From positions 372,001-436,000 of the forward strand of contig CAWUCO010000219.1 in the NCBI GenBank assembly GCA_963920705.1: a stretch of 64,000 bases of DNA, given 5' to 3'. The position numbers and the translations under genes were made by a program. Below the pieces are notes generated by a model. It did not search any database. It saw only the letters and a program-made list of their open reading frames with translations, and was not told where the DNA came from. Of the stretch, positions 42,032-54,924 are shown piece after piece (position 1 is the stretch's first letter; every line of letters begins with the position of its first letter). This DNA comes from Odiellus spinosus (taxonomy: Eukaryota; Arthropoda; Arachnida; Opiliones; Phalangiidae).

Positions 42032-43582
42032 TTGGGAAATTTTGGATCTATACTTGGGAAATTTTTCGATCTATACTTGGGTAATTTTTCGATCTATACT
42101 TGGGAAATTTTTGGATCTATACTTGGGAAATTTTTGGATCTATACTTGGGAAATTTTTGGATCTATACTTGGGAAATTTTTCGTACTATACTTGGGAAAT
42201 TTTTCGATCTATACTTGGGAATTTTTTGGATCTATACTTTTGAAGTTTTTGGATCTATACTTGGGAAATTTTTGGATCTATACTTAGGAAATTTTTGGAT
42301 CTATTCATGGGAAATTTTTGGATCTATACTTGGGAAATTTTTGGATCTATACTTGGGAAATTTTTCGTAATATACATGGGAAATTTTTGGATCTATTCTT
42401 GGGAAATTTTTGGATCTATACTTGGGAAATTTTTCGATCTATTCTTGGGAAATTTTTCGATCTATACTAGGGAAATTTTTCGATCTATACTTGGGAAATT
42501 TTTTGATCTATACTTGGGAAATTTTTCGATCTATACTTGGGAAATTTTTGGATCTATACTTGGGAAATTTTTGGATCTATACTTGGGAAATTTTTGGATC
42601 TATACTTGGGAAATTTTTCGATCTATACTTGGGAAATTTTTGGATCTTTACTTGGGAAATTTTGGATCTATACTTGGGAAATTTTTCGATCTATACTTGG
42701 AAAATTTTTCGATCTATGCTTGGGAAATTTTTGGATCTACACTTGGGAAATTTTTGGATCTATACTTGGGAAATTTTTGGATCTATACTTAGGAAATTTT
42801 TGGATCTATACTTGGGAAATTTTTGGATCTATACTTGGGAAATTTTTGGATCTATACTTGGGAAATTTTTGGATCTATACTTAGGAAATTTTTGGATCTA
42901 TTCATGGGAAATTTTTGGATCTATACTTGGGAAATTTTTGGATCTATACTTGGGAAATTTTTCGTACTATACATGGGAAATTTTTGGATCTATTCTTGGG
43001 AAATTTTTGGATCTATACTTGGGAAATTTTTCGATCTATACTAGGGAAATTTTTCGATCTATACTTGGGAAATTTTTGGATGTATACTTGGGAAATTTGT
43101 GGATCTATACTTGGGAAATTTTTCGATCTATACATGGGAAATTTTTGGATCTATACTTGGGAAATTTTTCGATCTATACTTGGGAAATTTTTGGATCTAT
43201 ACTTGGGAAATTTTTGGATCTATACTTGGGAAATTTTTCGATCTATATTTGGGAAATTTTTGGATCTATACTTAGGAAATTTTTGGATCTATTCATGGGA
43301 AATTTTTGGATCTATACTTGGGAAATTTTTCGTACTATACATGGGAAATTTTTGGATCTATTCTTGGGAAATTTTTGGATCTATACTTGGGAAATTTTTC
43401 GATCTATACTTGGGAAATTTTTCGATCTATACTAGGGAAATTTTTCGATCTATACTTGGGAAATTTTTGGATGTATACTTGGGAAATTTGTGGATCTATA
43501 CTTGGGAAATTTTTCGATCTATACATGGGAAATTTTTGGATCTATACTTAGGAAATTTTTCGATCTATACTTGGGAAATTTT
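42032..43582. repeat. 1.55-kb block repeated at 36.9-38.5 kb (right copy)
   Basis: Right-hand partner of 36,935-38,485. It keeps CTTTTGAAGTTTTT near 42,238, TCGTAATATACATGGG near 42,364, the GGATCTTTAC / T4 pair near 42,650 and GGATGTATAC with TTTGT. It is followed at once by a small 161-bp (7-monomer) duplication, with equivalent points at 43,490 and 43,651. Confidence 0.77.
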
Positions 43583-45509
43583 TCGATCTATACTAGGGAA
43601 ATTTTTGGATCTATACTTGGGAAATTTTTGGATGTATACTTGGGAAATTTGTGGATCTATACTTGGGAAATTTTTCGATCTATACATGGGAAATTTTTGG
43701 ATCTATACTTAGGAAATTTTTCGATCTATACTTGGGAAATTTTTGGATCTATACTTGGGAAATTTTTGGATCTATACTTGGGAAATTTTTCGATCTATAC
43801 TTGGAAAATTTTTCGATCTATGCTTGGGAAATTTTTGGATCTATACTTGGGAAATTTTTGGATCTATACTTGGGAAATTTTTGGATCTATACTTGGGAAA
43901 TTTTTGGATCTATACTTGGGAAATTTTTGGATCTATACTGGGAAATTTTTCGTACTATACTTGGGAAATTTTTGGATCTATTCTTGGGAAATTTTTGGAT
44001 CTATACTTGGGAAATTTTTGGATCTATACTTGGGAAATTTTTGGATCTATTCTTGGGAAATTTTTGGATCTATACTTGGGAAATTTTTGGATCTATACTT
44101 GGGAAATTTTTGGATCTATACTTGGAAAATTTTTCGATCTATACTAGGGAAATTTTTCGATCTATACTTTTGAAATTTTTGGATCTATACTTGGGAAATT
44201 TTTGGATCTATACTTGGGAAATTTTTGGATCTATTCTTGGGAAATTTTTGGATCTATACTTGGGAAATTTTTGGATCTATACTAGGGAAATTTTTCGATC
44301 TATACTTGGGAAATTTTTCGATCTATGCTTGGGAAATTTTTGGATCTACACTTGGGAAATTTTTGGATCCATACTTGGGAAATTTTTGGATCTATACTTA
44401 GGAAATTTTTGGATCTATACTTGGGAAATTTTTGGATCTATACTTGGGAAATTTTTGGATCTATACTTGGGAAATTTTTGGATCTATTCTTTTGAAATTT
44501 TTGGATCTATACTTGGGAAATGTTTGGATCTATACTTGGGAAATTTTTGGATCTATACTTGGAAAATTTTTCGATCTATACTAGGGAAATTTTTCGATCT
44601 ATACTTGGGAAATTTTTGGATCTATACTTGGGAAATTTTTCGATCTATACTTGGGAAATTTTTGGATCTATTCTTGGGAAATTTTGGATCTATACTTGGG
44701 AAATTTTTGGATCTATACTTGGGAAATTTTGGATCTATACTTGGAAAATTTTTCGATCTATACTAGGAAATTTTTCGATCTATACTTGTAAAATTTTTGG
44801 ATCTATACTTGGGAAATTTTTGGATCTATACTTGGGAAATTTTTGGATCTATACTTGGGAAATTTTTGGATCTATTCTTGGGAAATTTTTGGATCTATAC
44901 TTGGGAAATTTTTGGATCTATACTAGGGAAATTTTTCGATCTATACTTGGGAAATTTTTCGATCTATACTTGGGAAATTTTTGGATCTATACTTTTGAAA
45001 TTTTTGGATCTATACCTGGGAAATTTTTGGATCTATACTTGGGAAATTTTTCGATCTATACTTGGGAAATTTTTGGATCTTTTGTGGGAAATTTTGGATC
45101 TATACTTGGGAAATTTTTCGATCTATACTTGGAAAATTTTTCGATCTATGCTTGGGAAATTTTTGGATCTATACTTGGGAAATTTTTGGATCTATACTTG
45201 GGAAATTTTTCGTACTATACTTGGGAAATTTTTGGATCTATACTTGGGAAATTTTTGGATCTATACTTGGGAAATTTTTGGATCTATTCTTGTGAAATTT
45301 TTGGATCTATACTTGGGAAATTTTTGGATCTATACTTGGGAAATTTTTGGATCTATACTTGGAAAATTTTTCGATCTATACTAGGGAAATTTTTCGATCT
45401 ATACTTGGGAAATTTTTGGATCTATACTTGGGAAATTTTTCGATCTATACTTGGGAAATTTTTCGATCTATACTTGGGAAATTTTTCGATCTATACTTGG
45501 GAAATTTTT

Positions 45510-45738
45510 GAATCTCTACTTGGGAAATTTTTGGATCTATACTTGGGAAATTTTTGGATCTATACTTGGGAAATTTTGGATCTATACTTGGGAAATTTTT
45601 GGATGTATACTTGTGAAATTTTTGGATCTATACTTGGGAAATTTTTGGATCTATACTTGGGAAATTTTTGATTCTCTACTTGGGAAATTTTTGAATCTCT
45701 ACTTAGGAAATTTTTGAATCTCTACTTGGGAAATTTTT
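45510..45738. repeat. GAATCTC cassette, fragmented transitional copy
   Basis: One isolated GAATCTCTAC monomer lies at 45,510. After about six ordinary monomers, GATTCTC, GAATCTC (CTTAGG) and GAATCTC follow at 45,670-45,738. These three are the last three of the right-type cassette. The sequence after them has T4 then GGGATC (near 45,757), as after complete right-type cassettes. It therefore looks like a cassette that has lost its front. Confidence 0.8.
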
Positions 45739-47209
45739 GGATCTATACTTGGGAAATTTTGGGATCTATACTTGGGAAATTTTTGGATCTATACTTGGGA
45801 AATTTTTGGATGTATACTTGTGAAATTTTTGGATCTATACTTGGGAAATTTTTGGATCTATACTTGGGAAATTTTTGGATCTATTCATGGGAAATTTTTG
45901 GATCTATACTTGGGAAATTTTTCGTACTATACATGGGAAATTTTTGGATCTATTCTTGGGGAATTTTTGGATCTATACTTGGGAAATTTTTCGATCTATA
46001 CTTGGGAAATTTTTCTATTTATACTAGGGAAATTTTTCGATCTATACTTGGGAAATTTTTGGATGTATATTTGGGAAATTTGTGGATCTATACTTGGGAA
46101 ATTTTTCGATCTATACTTGGGAAATTTTTGGATCTATACTTGGGAAATTTTTCGATCTATACTTGGGAAATTTTTCGATCTATACTTGGGAAATTTTTGG
46201 ATCTATACTAGGGAAATTTTTCGATCTATACTTGGAAAATTTTTCGATCTATGCTTGGGAAATTTTTGGATCTATACTTGGGAAATTTTTGGATCTATAC
46301 TTGGGAAATTTTTGGATCTATTCTTGGGAAATTTTTGGATCTATACTTGGGAAATTTTTGGATCAATACTAGGGAAATTTTTCGATCTATACTTGGGAAA
46401 TTTTTCGATCTATACTTGGGAAATTTTTGGATCTATACTTGGGAAATTTTTGGATCTATACTTGGGAAATTTTTGGATCTATACTTGGGAAATTTTTCGA
46501 TCTATACTTGGGAAATTTTTGGATCTTTACTTGGGAAATTTTGGATCTATACTTGGGAAATTTTTCGATCTATACTTGGAAAATTTTTCGATCTATGCTT
46601 GGGAAATTTTTGGATCTATACTTGGGAAATTTTTGGATGTATACTTGTGAAATTTTTGGATCTATACTTGGGAAATTTTTGGATCTATACTTGGCAAATT
46701 TTTCGTACTATACTTGGGAAATTTTTGGATCTATTCTTGGGAAATTTTTGGATCTATACTTGGGAAATTTTTGGATCTATACTTGGCAAATTTTTCGTAC
46801 TATACTTGGGAAATTTTTCGACCTATACTTGGGAAATTTTTCGATCTATACTTGGAAAATTTTTCGATCTATACTTGGGAAATTTTTCGATCTATACTTG
46901 GGTAATTTTTCGATCTATAATTGGGAAATTTTTGGATCTATACTTGGGAAATTTTTGGATCTATACTTGGGAAATTTTTGAATCTATACTTGGGAAATTT
47001 TTCGTACTATACTTGGGAAATTTTTGGATCTATACTTGGGAATTTTTTGGATCTATACTTGGGAAATTTTTGGATCTATACTTGGGAAATTTTTGGATCT
47101 ATACTTGGGAAATTTTTGGATATATACTTCGGAAATTTTTCGATCTATAATTGGGAAATTTTAGGATCTATACTTGGGAAATTTTTGGATCTACACTTGG
47201 GAAATTTTT

Positions 47210-47438
47210 GGATCTCTACTTGGGAAATTTTTAATCTCTACTTGGGAAATTTTTGAATCTCTACTTGGGAAATTTTTGAATCTCTAATTGGGAAATTTTT
47301 GAATCTCTACTTGGGAAATTTTTGAATAGCTACATGGGAAATTTTTGAATCTCTACTTGGGAAATTTTTGATTCTCTACTTGGGAAATTTTTGAATCTCT
47401 ACTTAGGAAATTTTTGAATCTCTACTTGGGAAATTTTT
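47210..47438. repeat. GAATCTC cassette, right type, copy 1 (10 monomers)
   Basis: Order: GGATCTC, a 22-bp AATCTC monomer, GAATCTC, GAATCTCTAATTGGG, GAATCTC, GAATAGCTACATGGG, GAATCTC, GATTCTC, GAATCTC (CTTAGG), GAATCTC; 229 bp. It shares the GATTCTC-centred tail and the shortened second monomer with the left type but lacks GAAACTC and TTGGTAAA. T4 plus GGGATC follows, then GGATGTATAC. Confidence 0.92.
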
Positions 47439-48795
47439 GGATCTATACTTGGGAAATTTTGGGATCTATACTTGGGAAATTTTTGGATCTATACTTGGGA
47501 AATTTTTGGATGTATACTTGGGAAATTTTTGGATCTATTCATGGGTAATTTTTGGATCTATTCTTGGGGAATTTTTGGATCTATACTTGGGAAATTTTTC
47601 GATCTATACCTGGGAAATTTTTGGATGTATATTTGGGAAATTTGTGGATCTATACTTGGGAAATTTTTCGATCTATACTTGGGAAATTTTTGGATCTATA
47701 CTTGGGAAATTTTTCGATCTATACTTGGGAAATTTTTGGATCTATACTTGGGAAATTTTTGGATCTATACTAGGGAAATTTTTCGATCTATACTTGGAAA
47801 ATTTTTCGATCTATGCTTGGGAAATTTTTGGATCTATACTTGGGAAAATTTTGGATCTATACTTGGGAAATTTTTGGATCTATACTTAGGAAATTTTTGG
47901 ATCTATTCATGGGAAATTTTTGGATCTATACTTGGGAAATTTTTCGTACTATACATGGGAAATTTTTGGATCTATTCTTGGGAAATTTTTGGATCTATAC
48001 TTGGGAAATTTTTCGATCTATACTTGGGAAATTTTTCGATCTATACTAGGGAAATTTTTCGATCTATACTTGGGAAATTTTTGGATGTATACTTGGGAAA
48101 TTTGTGTATCTATACTTGGTAAATTTTTCGATCTATACTTGGGAAATTTTTGGCTCTATACTTGGGAAATTTTTCGATCTATACTAGGGAAATTTTTGGA
48201 TCTATACTTGGGAAATTTTTGGATCTATGCTTGGGAAATTTTTGGATGTATACTTGTGAAATTTTTGGATCTATACTTGGGAAATTTTTGGATCTATACT
48301 TGGGAAATTTTTCGTACTATACTTGGGAAATTTTTGGATCTATTCTTGGGAAATTTTTGGATCTATACTTGGGAAATTTTTGGATCTATACTTGGCAAAT
48401 TTTTCGTACTATACTTGGGAAATTTTTCGACCTATACTTGGGAAATTTTTCGATCTATACTTGGAAAATTTTTCGATCTATACTTGGGAAATTTTTCGAT
48501 CTATACTTGGGTAATTTTTCGATCTATACTTGGGAAATTTTTGGATCTATACTTGGGAAATTTTTGGATCTATACTTGGGAAATTTTTGGATCTATACTT
48601 GGGAAATTTTTCGTACTATACTTGGGAAATTTTTCGATCTATACTTGGGAAATTTTTGGATCTATACTTGGGAAATTTTTGGATCTATACTTGGGAAATT
48701 TTTGGATATATACTTGGGAAATTTTTCGATCTATAATTGGGAAATTTTAGGATCTATACTTGGGAAATTTTTGGAGCTATACTTGGGAAATTTTT

Positions 48796-49092
48796 GGATC
48801 TCTACTTGGGAAATTTTTGAATCTCTACTTGGGAAATTTTTGGATATATACTTGGGAAATTTTCGATCTATAATTGGGAAATTTTAGGATCTATACTTGG
48901 GAAATTTTTAATCTCTACTTGGGAAATTTTTGAATCTCTAATTGGGAAATTTTAGAATCTCTACTTGGGAAATTTTTGAATAGCTACATGGGAAATTTTT
49001 GAATCTCTACTTGGGAAATTTTTGATTCTCTACTTGGGAAATTTTTGAATCTCTACTTAGGAAATTTTTGAATCTCTACTTGGGAAATTTTT
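48796..49092. repeat. GAATCTC cassette, right type, copy 2 (interrupted)
   Basis: It begins GGATCTC, GAATCTC, is interrupted at about 48,842-48,909 by a GGATATATAC monomer, a shortened CGATCTATAATTGGG monomer and an AGGATC monomer, then resumes with AATCTC, GAATCTCTAATTGGG, GAATCTC, GAATAGCTACATGGG, GAATCTC, GATTCTC, GAATCTC (CTTAGG), GAATCTC. The intruding monomers match those lying just upstream of right-type cassettes (near 48,709-48,773), so the interruption looks like a short local duplication across the cassette edge. Confidence 0.85.
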
Positions 49093-49487
49093 GGATCTAT
49101 ACTTGGGAAATTTTGGGATCTATACTTGGGAAATTTTTGGATCTATACTTGGGAAATTTTTGGATGTATACTTGTGAAATTTTTGGATCTATACTTGGGA
49201 AATTTTTGGATCTATACTTGGGAAATTTTTGGATCTATTCATGGGAAATTTTTGGATCTATTCTTGGGGAATTTTTGGATCTATACTTGGGAAATTTTTC
49301 GATCTATACTTGGAAAATTTTTGGATGTATGTTTGGGAAATTTGTGGATCTATACTTGGGAAATTTTTCGATCTATACTTGGGAAATTTTTGGATCTATA
49401 CTTGGGAAATTTTTCGATCTATGCTTTTGAAATTTTTGGATCTATACTTGGGAAATTTTTGGATCTATACTAGGGAAATTTTTCGAT

Positions 49488-52381
49488 CTATACTTGGAAA
49501 ATTTTTCGATCTATGCTTGGGAAATTTTTGGATCTATACTTGGGAAATTTTTGGATCTATACTTGGGAAATTTTTGGATCTATACTTAGGAAATTTTTGG
49601 ATCTATTCATGGGAAATTTTTGGATCTATACTTGGGAAATTTTTCGTACTATACATGGGAAATTTTTGGATCTATTCTTGGGAAATTTTTGGATCTATAC
49701 TTGGGAAATTTTTCGATCTATACTTGGGAAATTTTTCGATCTATACTAGGGAAATTTTTCGATCTATACTTGGGAAATTTTTGGATGTATACTTGGGAAA
49801 TTTGTGGATCTATACTTGGTAAATTTTTCGATCTATACTTGGGAAATTTTTGGCTCTATACTTGGGAAATTTTTCGATCTATACTTGGGAAATTTTTGGA
49901 TCTATACTTGGGAAATTTTTGGATCTATGCTTGGGAAATTTTTGGATCTATACTTGGTAAATTTTTGGATCTATACTTGGGAAATTTTTGGATCTATACT
50001 TGGGAAATTTTGGGATCTATACTTGGGAAATTTTTGGATCTATACTGGGAAATTTTTCGTACTATACTTGGGAAATTTTTGGATCTATTCTTGGGAAATT
50101 TTTGGATCTACACTTGGGAAATTTTTGGATCTATACTTGGTAAATTTTTGGATCTATACTTGGGAAATTTTTGGATCTATACTTGGGAAATTTTTGGATC
50201 TATACTTGGGAAATTTTTGTATCTATTCTTGGGAAATTTTTGGATCTATACTTGGGAAATTTTTGGATCTATACTTGGGAAATTTTTGGATCTATACTTG
50301 GAAAATTTTTCGATCTATACTAGGGAAATTTTTCGATCTATGCTTGGGAAATTTTTGGATATATTCATGGGAAATTTTTGGATCTATACTTGGGAAATTT
50401 TTTGTACTATACATGGGAAATTTTTGGATCTATTCTTGGTAAATTTTTGAATCTATACTTGGTAAATTTTTCGATCAATACTTGGGAAATTTTTCGATCT
50501 ATACTTGGGAAATTTTTGGATGTATACTTGGGAAATTTTTCGATCTATACTTGGGAAATTTTTCGATCTATACTTGGGAAATTTTTGGATCTATACTTGG
50601 GAAATTTTTGGATCTATACTTGGGAAATTTTTCGATCTATACTTGGGAAATTTTTTGATCTATACTTGGGAAATTTTCGATCTATACTTGGGAAATTTTT
50701 CGATCTATACTTGGAAAATTTTTCGATCTATTCTTGGGAAATTTTTGGATCTACACTTGGGAAATTTTTGGATCTATACTTAGGAAATTTTTGGATCTAT
50801 GCTTGGGAAATTTTTGGATCTATACTTGGGAAATTTTTGGATCTATACTTGGGAAATTTTTGGATCTATTCTTGGGAAATTTTTGGATCTATACTTGGGA
50901 AATTTTTGGATCTATACTTGGGAAATTTTTCGATCTATACTTGGAAAATTTTTCGATCTATGCTTGGGAAATTTTTGGATCTATACTTGGGAAATTTTTG
51001 GATCTATACTTGGGAAATTTTTGGATCTATACTTAGGAAATTTTTGGATCTATTCATGGGAAATTTTTGGATCTATACTTGGGAAATTTTTCGTACTATA
51101 CATGGGAAATTTTTGGATCTATTCTTGGGAAATTTTTGGATCTATACTTGGGAAATTTTTCGATCTATACTTGGGAAATTTTTCGATCTATACTAGGGAA
51201 ATTTTTCGATCTATACTTGGGAAATTTTTGGATGTATACTTGGGAAATTTGTGGATCTATACTTGGTAAATTTTTCGATCTATACTTGGGAAATTTTTGG
51301 CTCTATACTTGGGAAATTTTTCGATCTATACTTGGGAAATTTTTGGATCTATACTTGGGAAATTTTTGGATCTATGCTTGGGAAATTTTTGGATCTATAC
51401 TTGGTAAATTTTTGGATCTATACTTGGGAAATTTTTGGATCTATACTTGGGAAATTTTGGGATCTATACTTGGGAAATTTTTGGATCTATACTGGGAAAT
51501 TTTTCGTACTATACTTGGGAAATTTTTGGATCTATTCTTGGGAAATTTTTGGATCTACACTTGGGAAATTTTTGGATCTATACTTGGTAAATTTTTGGAT
51601 CTATACTTGGGAAATTTTTGGATCTATACTTGGGAAATTTTTGGATCTATACTTGGGAAATTTTTGTATCTATTCTTGGGAAATTTTTGGATCTATACTT
51701 GGGAAATTTTTGGATCTATACTTGGGAAATTTTTGGATCTATACTTGGAAAATTTTTCGATCTATACTAGGGAAATTTTTCGATCTATGCTTGGGAAATT
51801 TTTGGATATATTCATGGGAAATTTTTGGATCTATACTTGGGAAATTTTTTGTACTATACATGGGAAATTTTTGGATCTATTCTTGGTAAATTTTTGAATC
51901 TATACTTGGTAAATTTTTCGATCAATACTTGGGAAATTTTTCGATCTATACTTGGGAAATTTTTGGATGTATACTTGGGAAATTTTTCGATCTATACTTG
52001 GGAAATTTTTCGATCTATACTTGGGAAATTTTTGGATCTATACTTGGGAAATTTTTGGATCTATACTTGGGAAATTTTTCGATCTATACTTGGGAAATTT
52101 TTTGATCTATACTTGGGAAATTTTCGATCTATACTTGGGAAATTTTTCGATCTATACTTGGAAAATTTTTCGATCTATTCTTGGGAAATTTTTGGATCTA
52201 CACTTGGGAAATTTTTGGATCTATACTTAGGAAATTTTTGGATCTATGCTTGGGAAATTTTTGGATCTATACTTGGGAAATTTTTGGATCTATACTTGGG
52301 AAATTTTTGGATCTATTCTTGGGAAATTTTTGGATCTATACTTGGGAAATTTTTGGATCTATACTTGGGAAATTTTTGGAT
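49488..52381. repeat. 1,447-bp tandem duplication
   Basis: Copy 1 (about 49,488-50,934) and copy 2 (about 50,935-52,381) correspond at offset 1,447 bp (63 monomers minus 2 bp). Both carry GGCTCTATAC, the shortened CTATACTGGG monomer, GGATATATTCATGGG, TTTGTACTATACATGGG, CGATCAATAC and a lone shortened TTTCGATC monomer. I found no difference between copies in the rows compared. Confidence 0.87.
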
Positions 52382-52499
52382 CTATACTTGGGAAATTTTT
52401 GGATATATACTTGGGAAATTTTTCGATCTATACTTGGGAAATTTTTGGATCTATTCTTGGGAAATTTTGGATCTATACTTGGGAAATTTTTGGATCTAT

Positions 52500-54440
52500 A
52501 CTTGGGAAATTTTTGGATCTATACTTGGAAAATTTTTCGATCTATACTAGGAAATTTTTCGATCTATACTTGGGAAATTTTTGGATCTAAACTTGGGAAA
52601 TTTTTGGATCTATACTTGGGAAATTTTTGGATCTATACTTGGGAAATTTTTGGATCTATTCTTGCGAAATTTTTGGATCTATACTTGGGAAATTTTTGGA
52701 TCAATACTAGGGAAATTTTTCGATCTATACTAGGGAAATTTTTGGATCTATACTTGGGAAATTTTTGGATCTATACTTGGGAAATTTTTGGATCTATACT
52801 TGGGAAATTTTTCGATCTATACTTGGGAAATTTTTGGATCTTTACTTGGGAAATTTTGGATCTATACTTGGAAAATTTTTCGATCTATGCTTGGGAAATT
52901 TTTGGATCTATACTTGGGAAATTTTTGGATGTATACTTGTGAAATTTTTGGATCTATACTTGGGAAATTTTTGGATCTATACTTGGGAAATTTTTCGTAC
53001 TATACTTGGGAAATTTTTGGATCTATTCTTGGCAAATTTTTGGATCTATACTTGGGAAATTCTTGGATCTATACTTGGCAAATTTTTCGTACTATACTTG
53101 GGAAATTTTTCGACCTATACTTGGGAAATTTTTCGATCTATACTTGGAAAATTTTTCGATCTATACTTGGGAAATTTTTCGATCTATACTTGGGTAATTT
53201 TTCGATCTATACTTGGGAAATTTTTGGATCTATACTTGGGAAATTTTTGGATCTATACTTGGGAAATTTTTGGATCTATACTTGGGAAATTTTTCGTACT
53301 ATACTTGGGAAATTTTTCGATCTATACTTGGGAATTTTTTGGATCTATACTTGGGAAATTTTTGGATCTATACTTGGGAAATTTTTGGATCTATACTTGG
53401 GAAATTTTTGGATATATACTTGGGAAATTTTTCGATCTATAATTGGGAAATTTTAGGATCTATACTTGGGAAATTTTTGGATCTATACTTGGAAAATTTT
53501 TCGATCTATACTAGGAAATTTTTCGATCTATACTTGGGAAATTTTTGGATCTAAACTTGGGAAATTTTTGGATCTATACTTGGGAAATTTTTGGATCTAT
53601 ACTTGGGAAATTTTTGGATCTATTCTTGGGAAATTTTTGGATCTATACTTGGGAAATTTTTGGATCAATACTAGGGAAATTTTTCGATCTATACTTGGGA
53701 AATTTTTGGATCTATACTTGGGAAATTTTTGGATCTATACTTGGGAAATTTTTGGATCTATACTTGGGAAATTTTTCGATCTATACTTGGGAAATTTTTG
53801 GATCTTTACTTGGGAAATTTTGGATCTATACTTGGAAAATTTTTCGATCTATGCTTGGGAAATTTTTGGATCTATACTTGGGAAATTTTTGGATGTATAC
53901 TTGTGAAATTTTTGGATCTATACTTGTGAAATTTTTGGATCTATACTTGGGAAATTTTTGGATCTATACTTGGGAAATTTTTCGTACTATACTTGGGAAA
54001 TTTTTGGATCTATTCTTGGCAAATTTTTGGATCTATACTTGGGAAATTCTTGGATCTATACTTGGCAAATTTTTCGTACTATACTTGGGAAATTTTTCGA
54101 CCTATACTTGGGAAATTTTTCGATCTATACTTGGAAAATTTTTCGATCTATACTTGGGAAATTTTTCGATCTATACTTGGGTAATTTTTCGATCTATACT
54201 TGGGAAATTTTTGGATCTATACTTGGGAAATTTTTGGATCTATACTTGGGAAATTTTTGGATCTATACTTGGGAAATTTTTCGTACTATACTTGGGAAAT
54301 TTTTCGATCTATACTTGGGAATTTTTTGGATCTATACTTGGGAAATTTTTGGATCTATACTTGGGAAATTTTTGGATCTATACTTGGGAAATTTTTGGAT
54401 ATATACTTGGGAAATTTTTCGATCTATAATTGGGAAATTT
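52500..54440. repeat. ~970-bp tandem duplication
   Basis: CTATACTAGGAAATTTTT near 52,547 recurs near 53,511 (offset 964), and later points recur at 987 bp. The 23-bp difference is one extra CTTGTGAAA monomer gained in the right copy near 53,925. Shared markers include GGATCTAAAC, the GGATCTTTAC / T4 pair, CTTGGCAAA, TTCTTGGATC and CGACCTATAC. Breakpoints are approximate. Confidence 0.8.
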
Positions 54441-54646
54441 TAGGATCTATACTTGGGAAATTTTTGGATCTATACTTGGGAAATTTTTCGTACTATACTT
54501 GGGAAATTTTTCGATCTATACTTGGGAATTTTTTGGATCTATACTTGGGAAATTTTTGGATCTATACTTGGGAAATTTTTGGATCTATACTTGGGAAATT
54601 TTTGGATATATACTTGGGAAATTTTTCGATCTATAATTGGGAAATT
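54233..54646. repeat. 207-bp (9-monomer) tandem duplication
   Basis: The nine-monomer run ending in GGATATATAC, CGATCTATAATTGGG and AGGATC occurs twice in succession (GGATATATAC at about 54,397 and 54,604), offset 207 bp. It lies directly upstream of a right-type cassette. Confidence 0.8.
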
Positions 54647-54695
54647 TTAGGATCTATACTTGGGAAATTTTTGGATCTATACTTGGGAAATTTTT

Positions 54696-54924
54696 GGATC
54701 TCTACTTGGGAAATTTTTAATCTCTACTTGGGAAATTTTTGAATCTCTACTTGGGAAATTTTTGAATCTCTAATTGGGAAATTTTTGAATCTCTACTTGG
54801 GAAATTTTTGAATAGCTACATGGGAAATTTTTGAATCTCTACTTGGGAAATTTTTGATTCTCTACTTGGGAAATTTTTGAATCTCTACTTAGCAAATTTT
54901 TGAATCTCTACTTGGGAAATTTTT
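54696..54924. repeat. GAATCTC cassette, right type, copy 3 (10 monomers)
   Basis: Same order and 229-bp length as the copy at 47,210. The CTTAGG monomer here reads CTTAGCAAA, a private change. Confidence 0.92.

Larger units (their letters stand above)
36338..47209. repeat. Central mosaic zone
   Basis: Satellite without the full GAATCTC cassette. It mixes blocks seen further left, such as ATTCATGGG/CTTAGG blocks and GGATGTATAC with TTTGT. It also has markers of its own: CTTTTGAAATTTTT, TCGTAATATAC, GGATCCATAC near 44,370, and odd monomers around 45,005-45,090 (CTATACCTGGG; GGATCTTTTGTGGG). From about 45,600 monomers with CTTGTGAAA and GGGGAA appear, typical of the right part of the window. 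No gene or unique DNA is seen. Confidence 0.8.
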
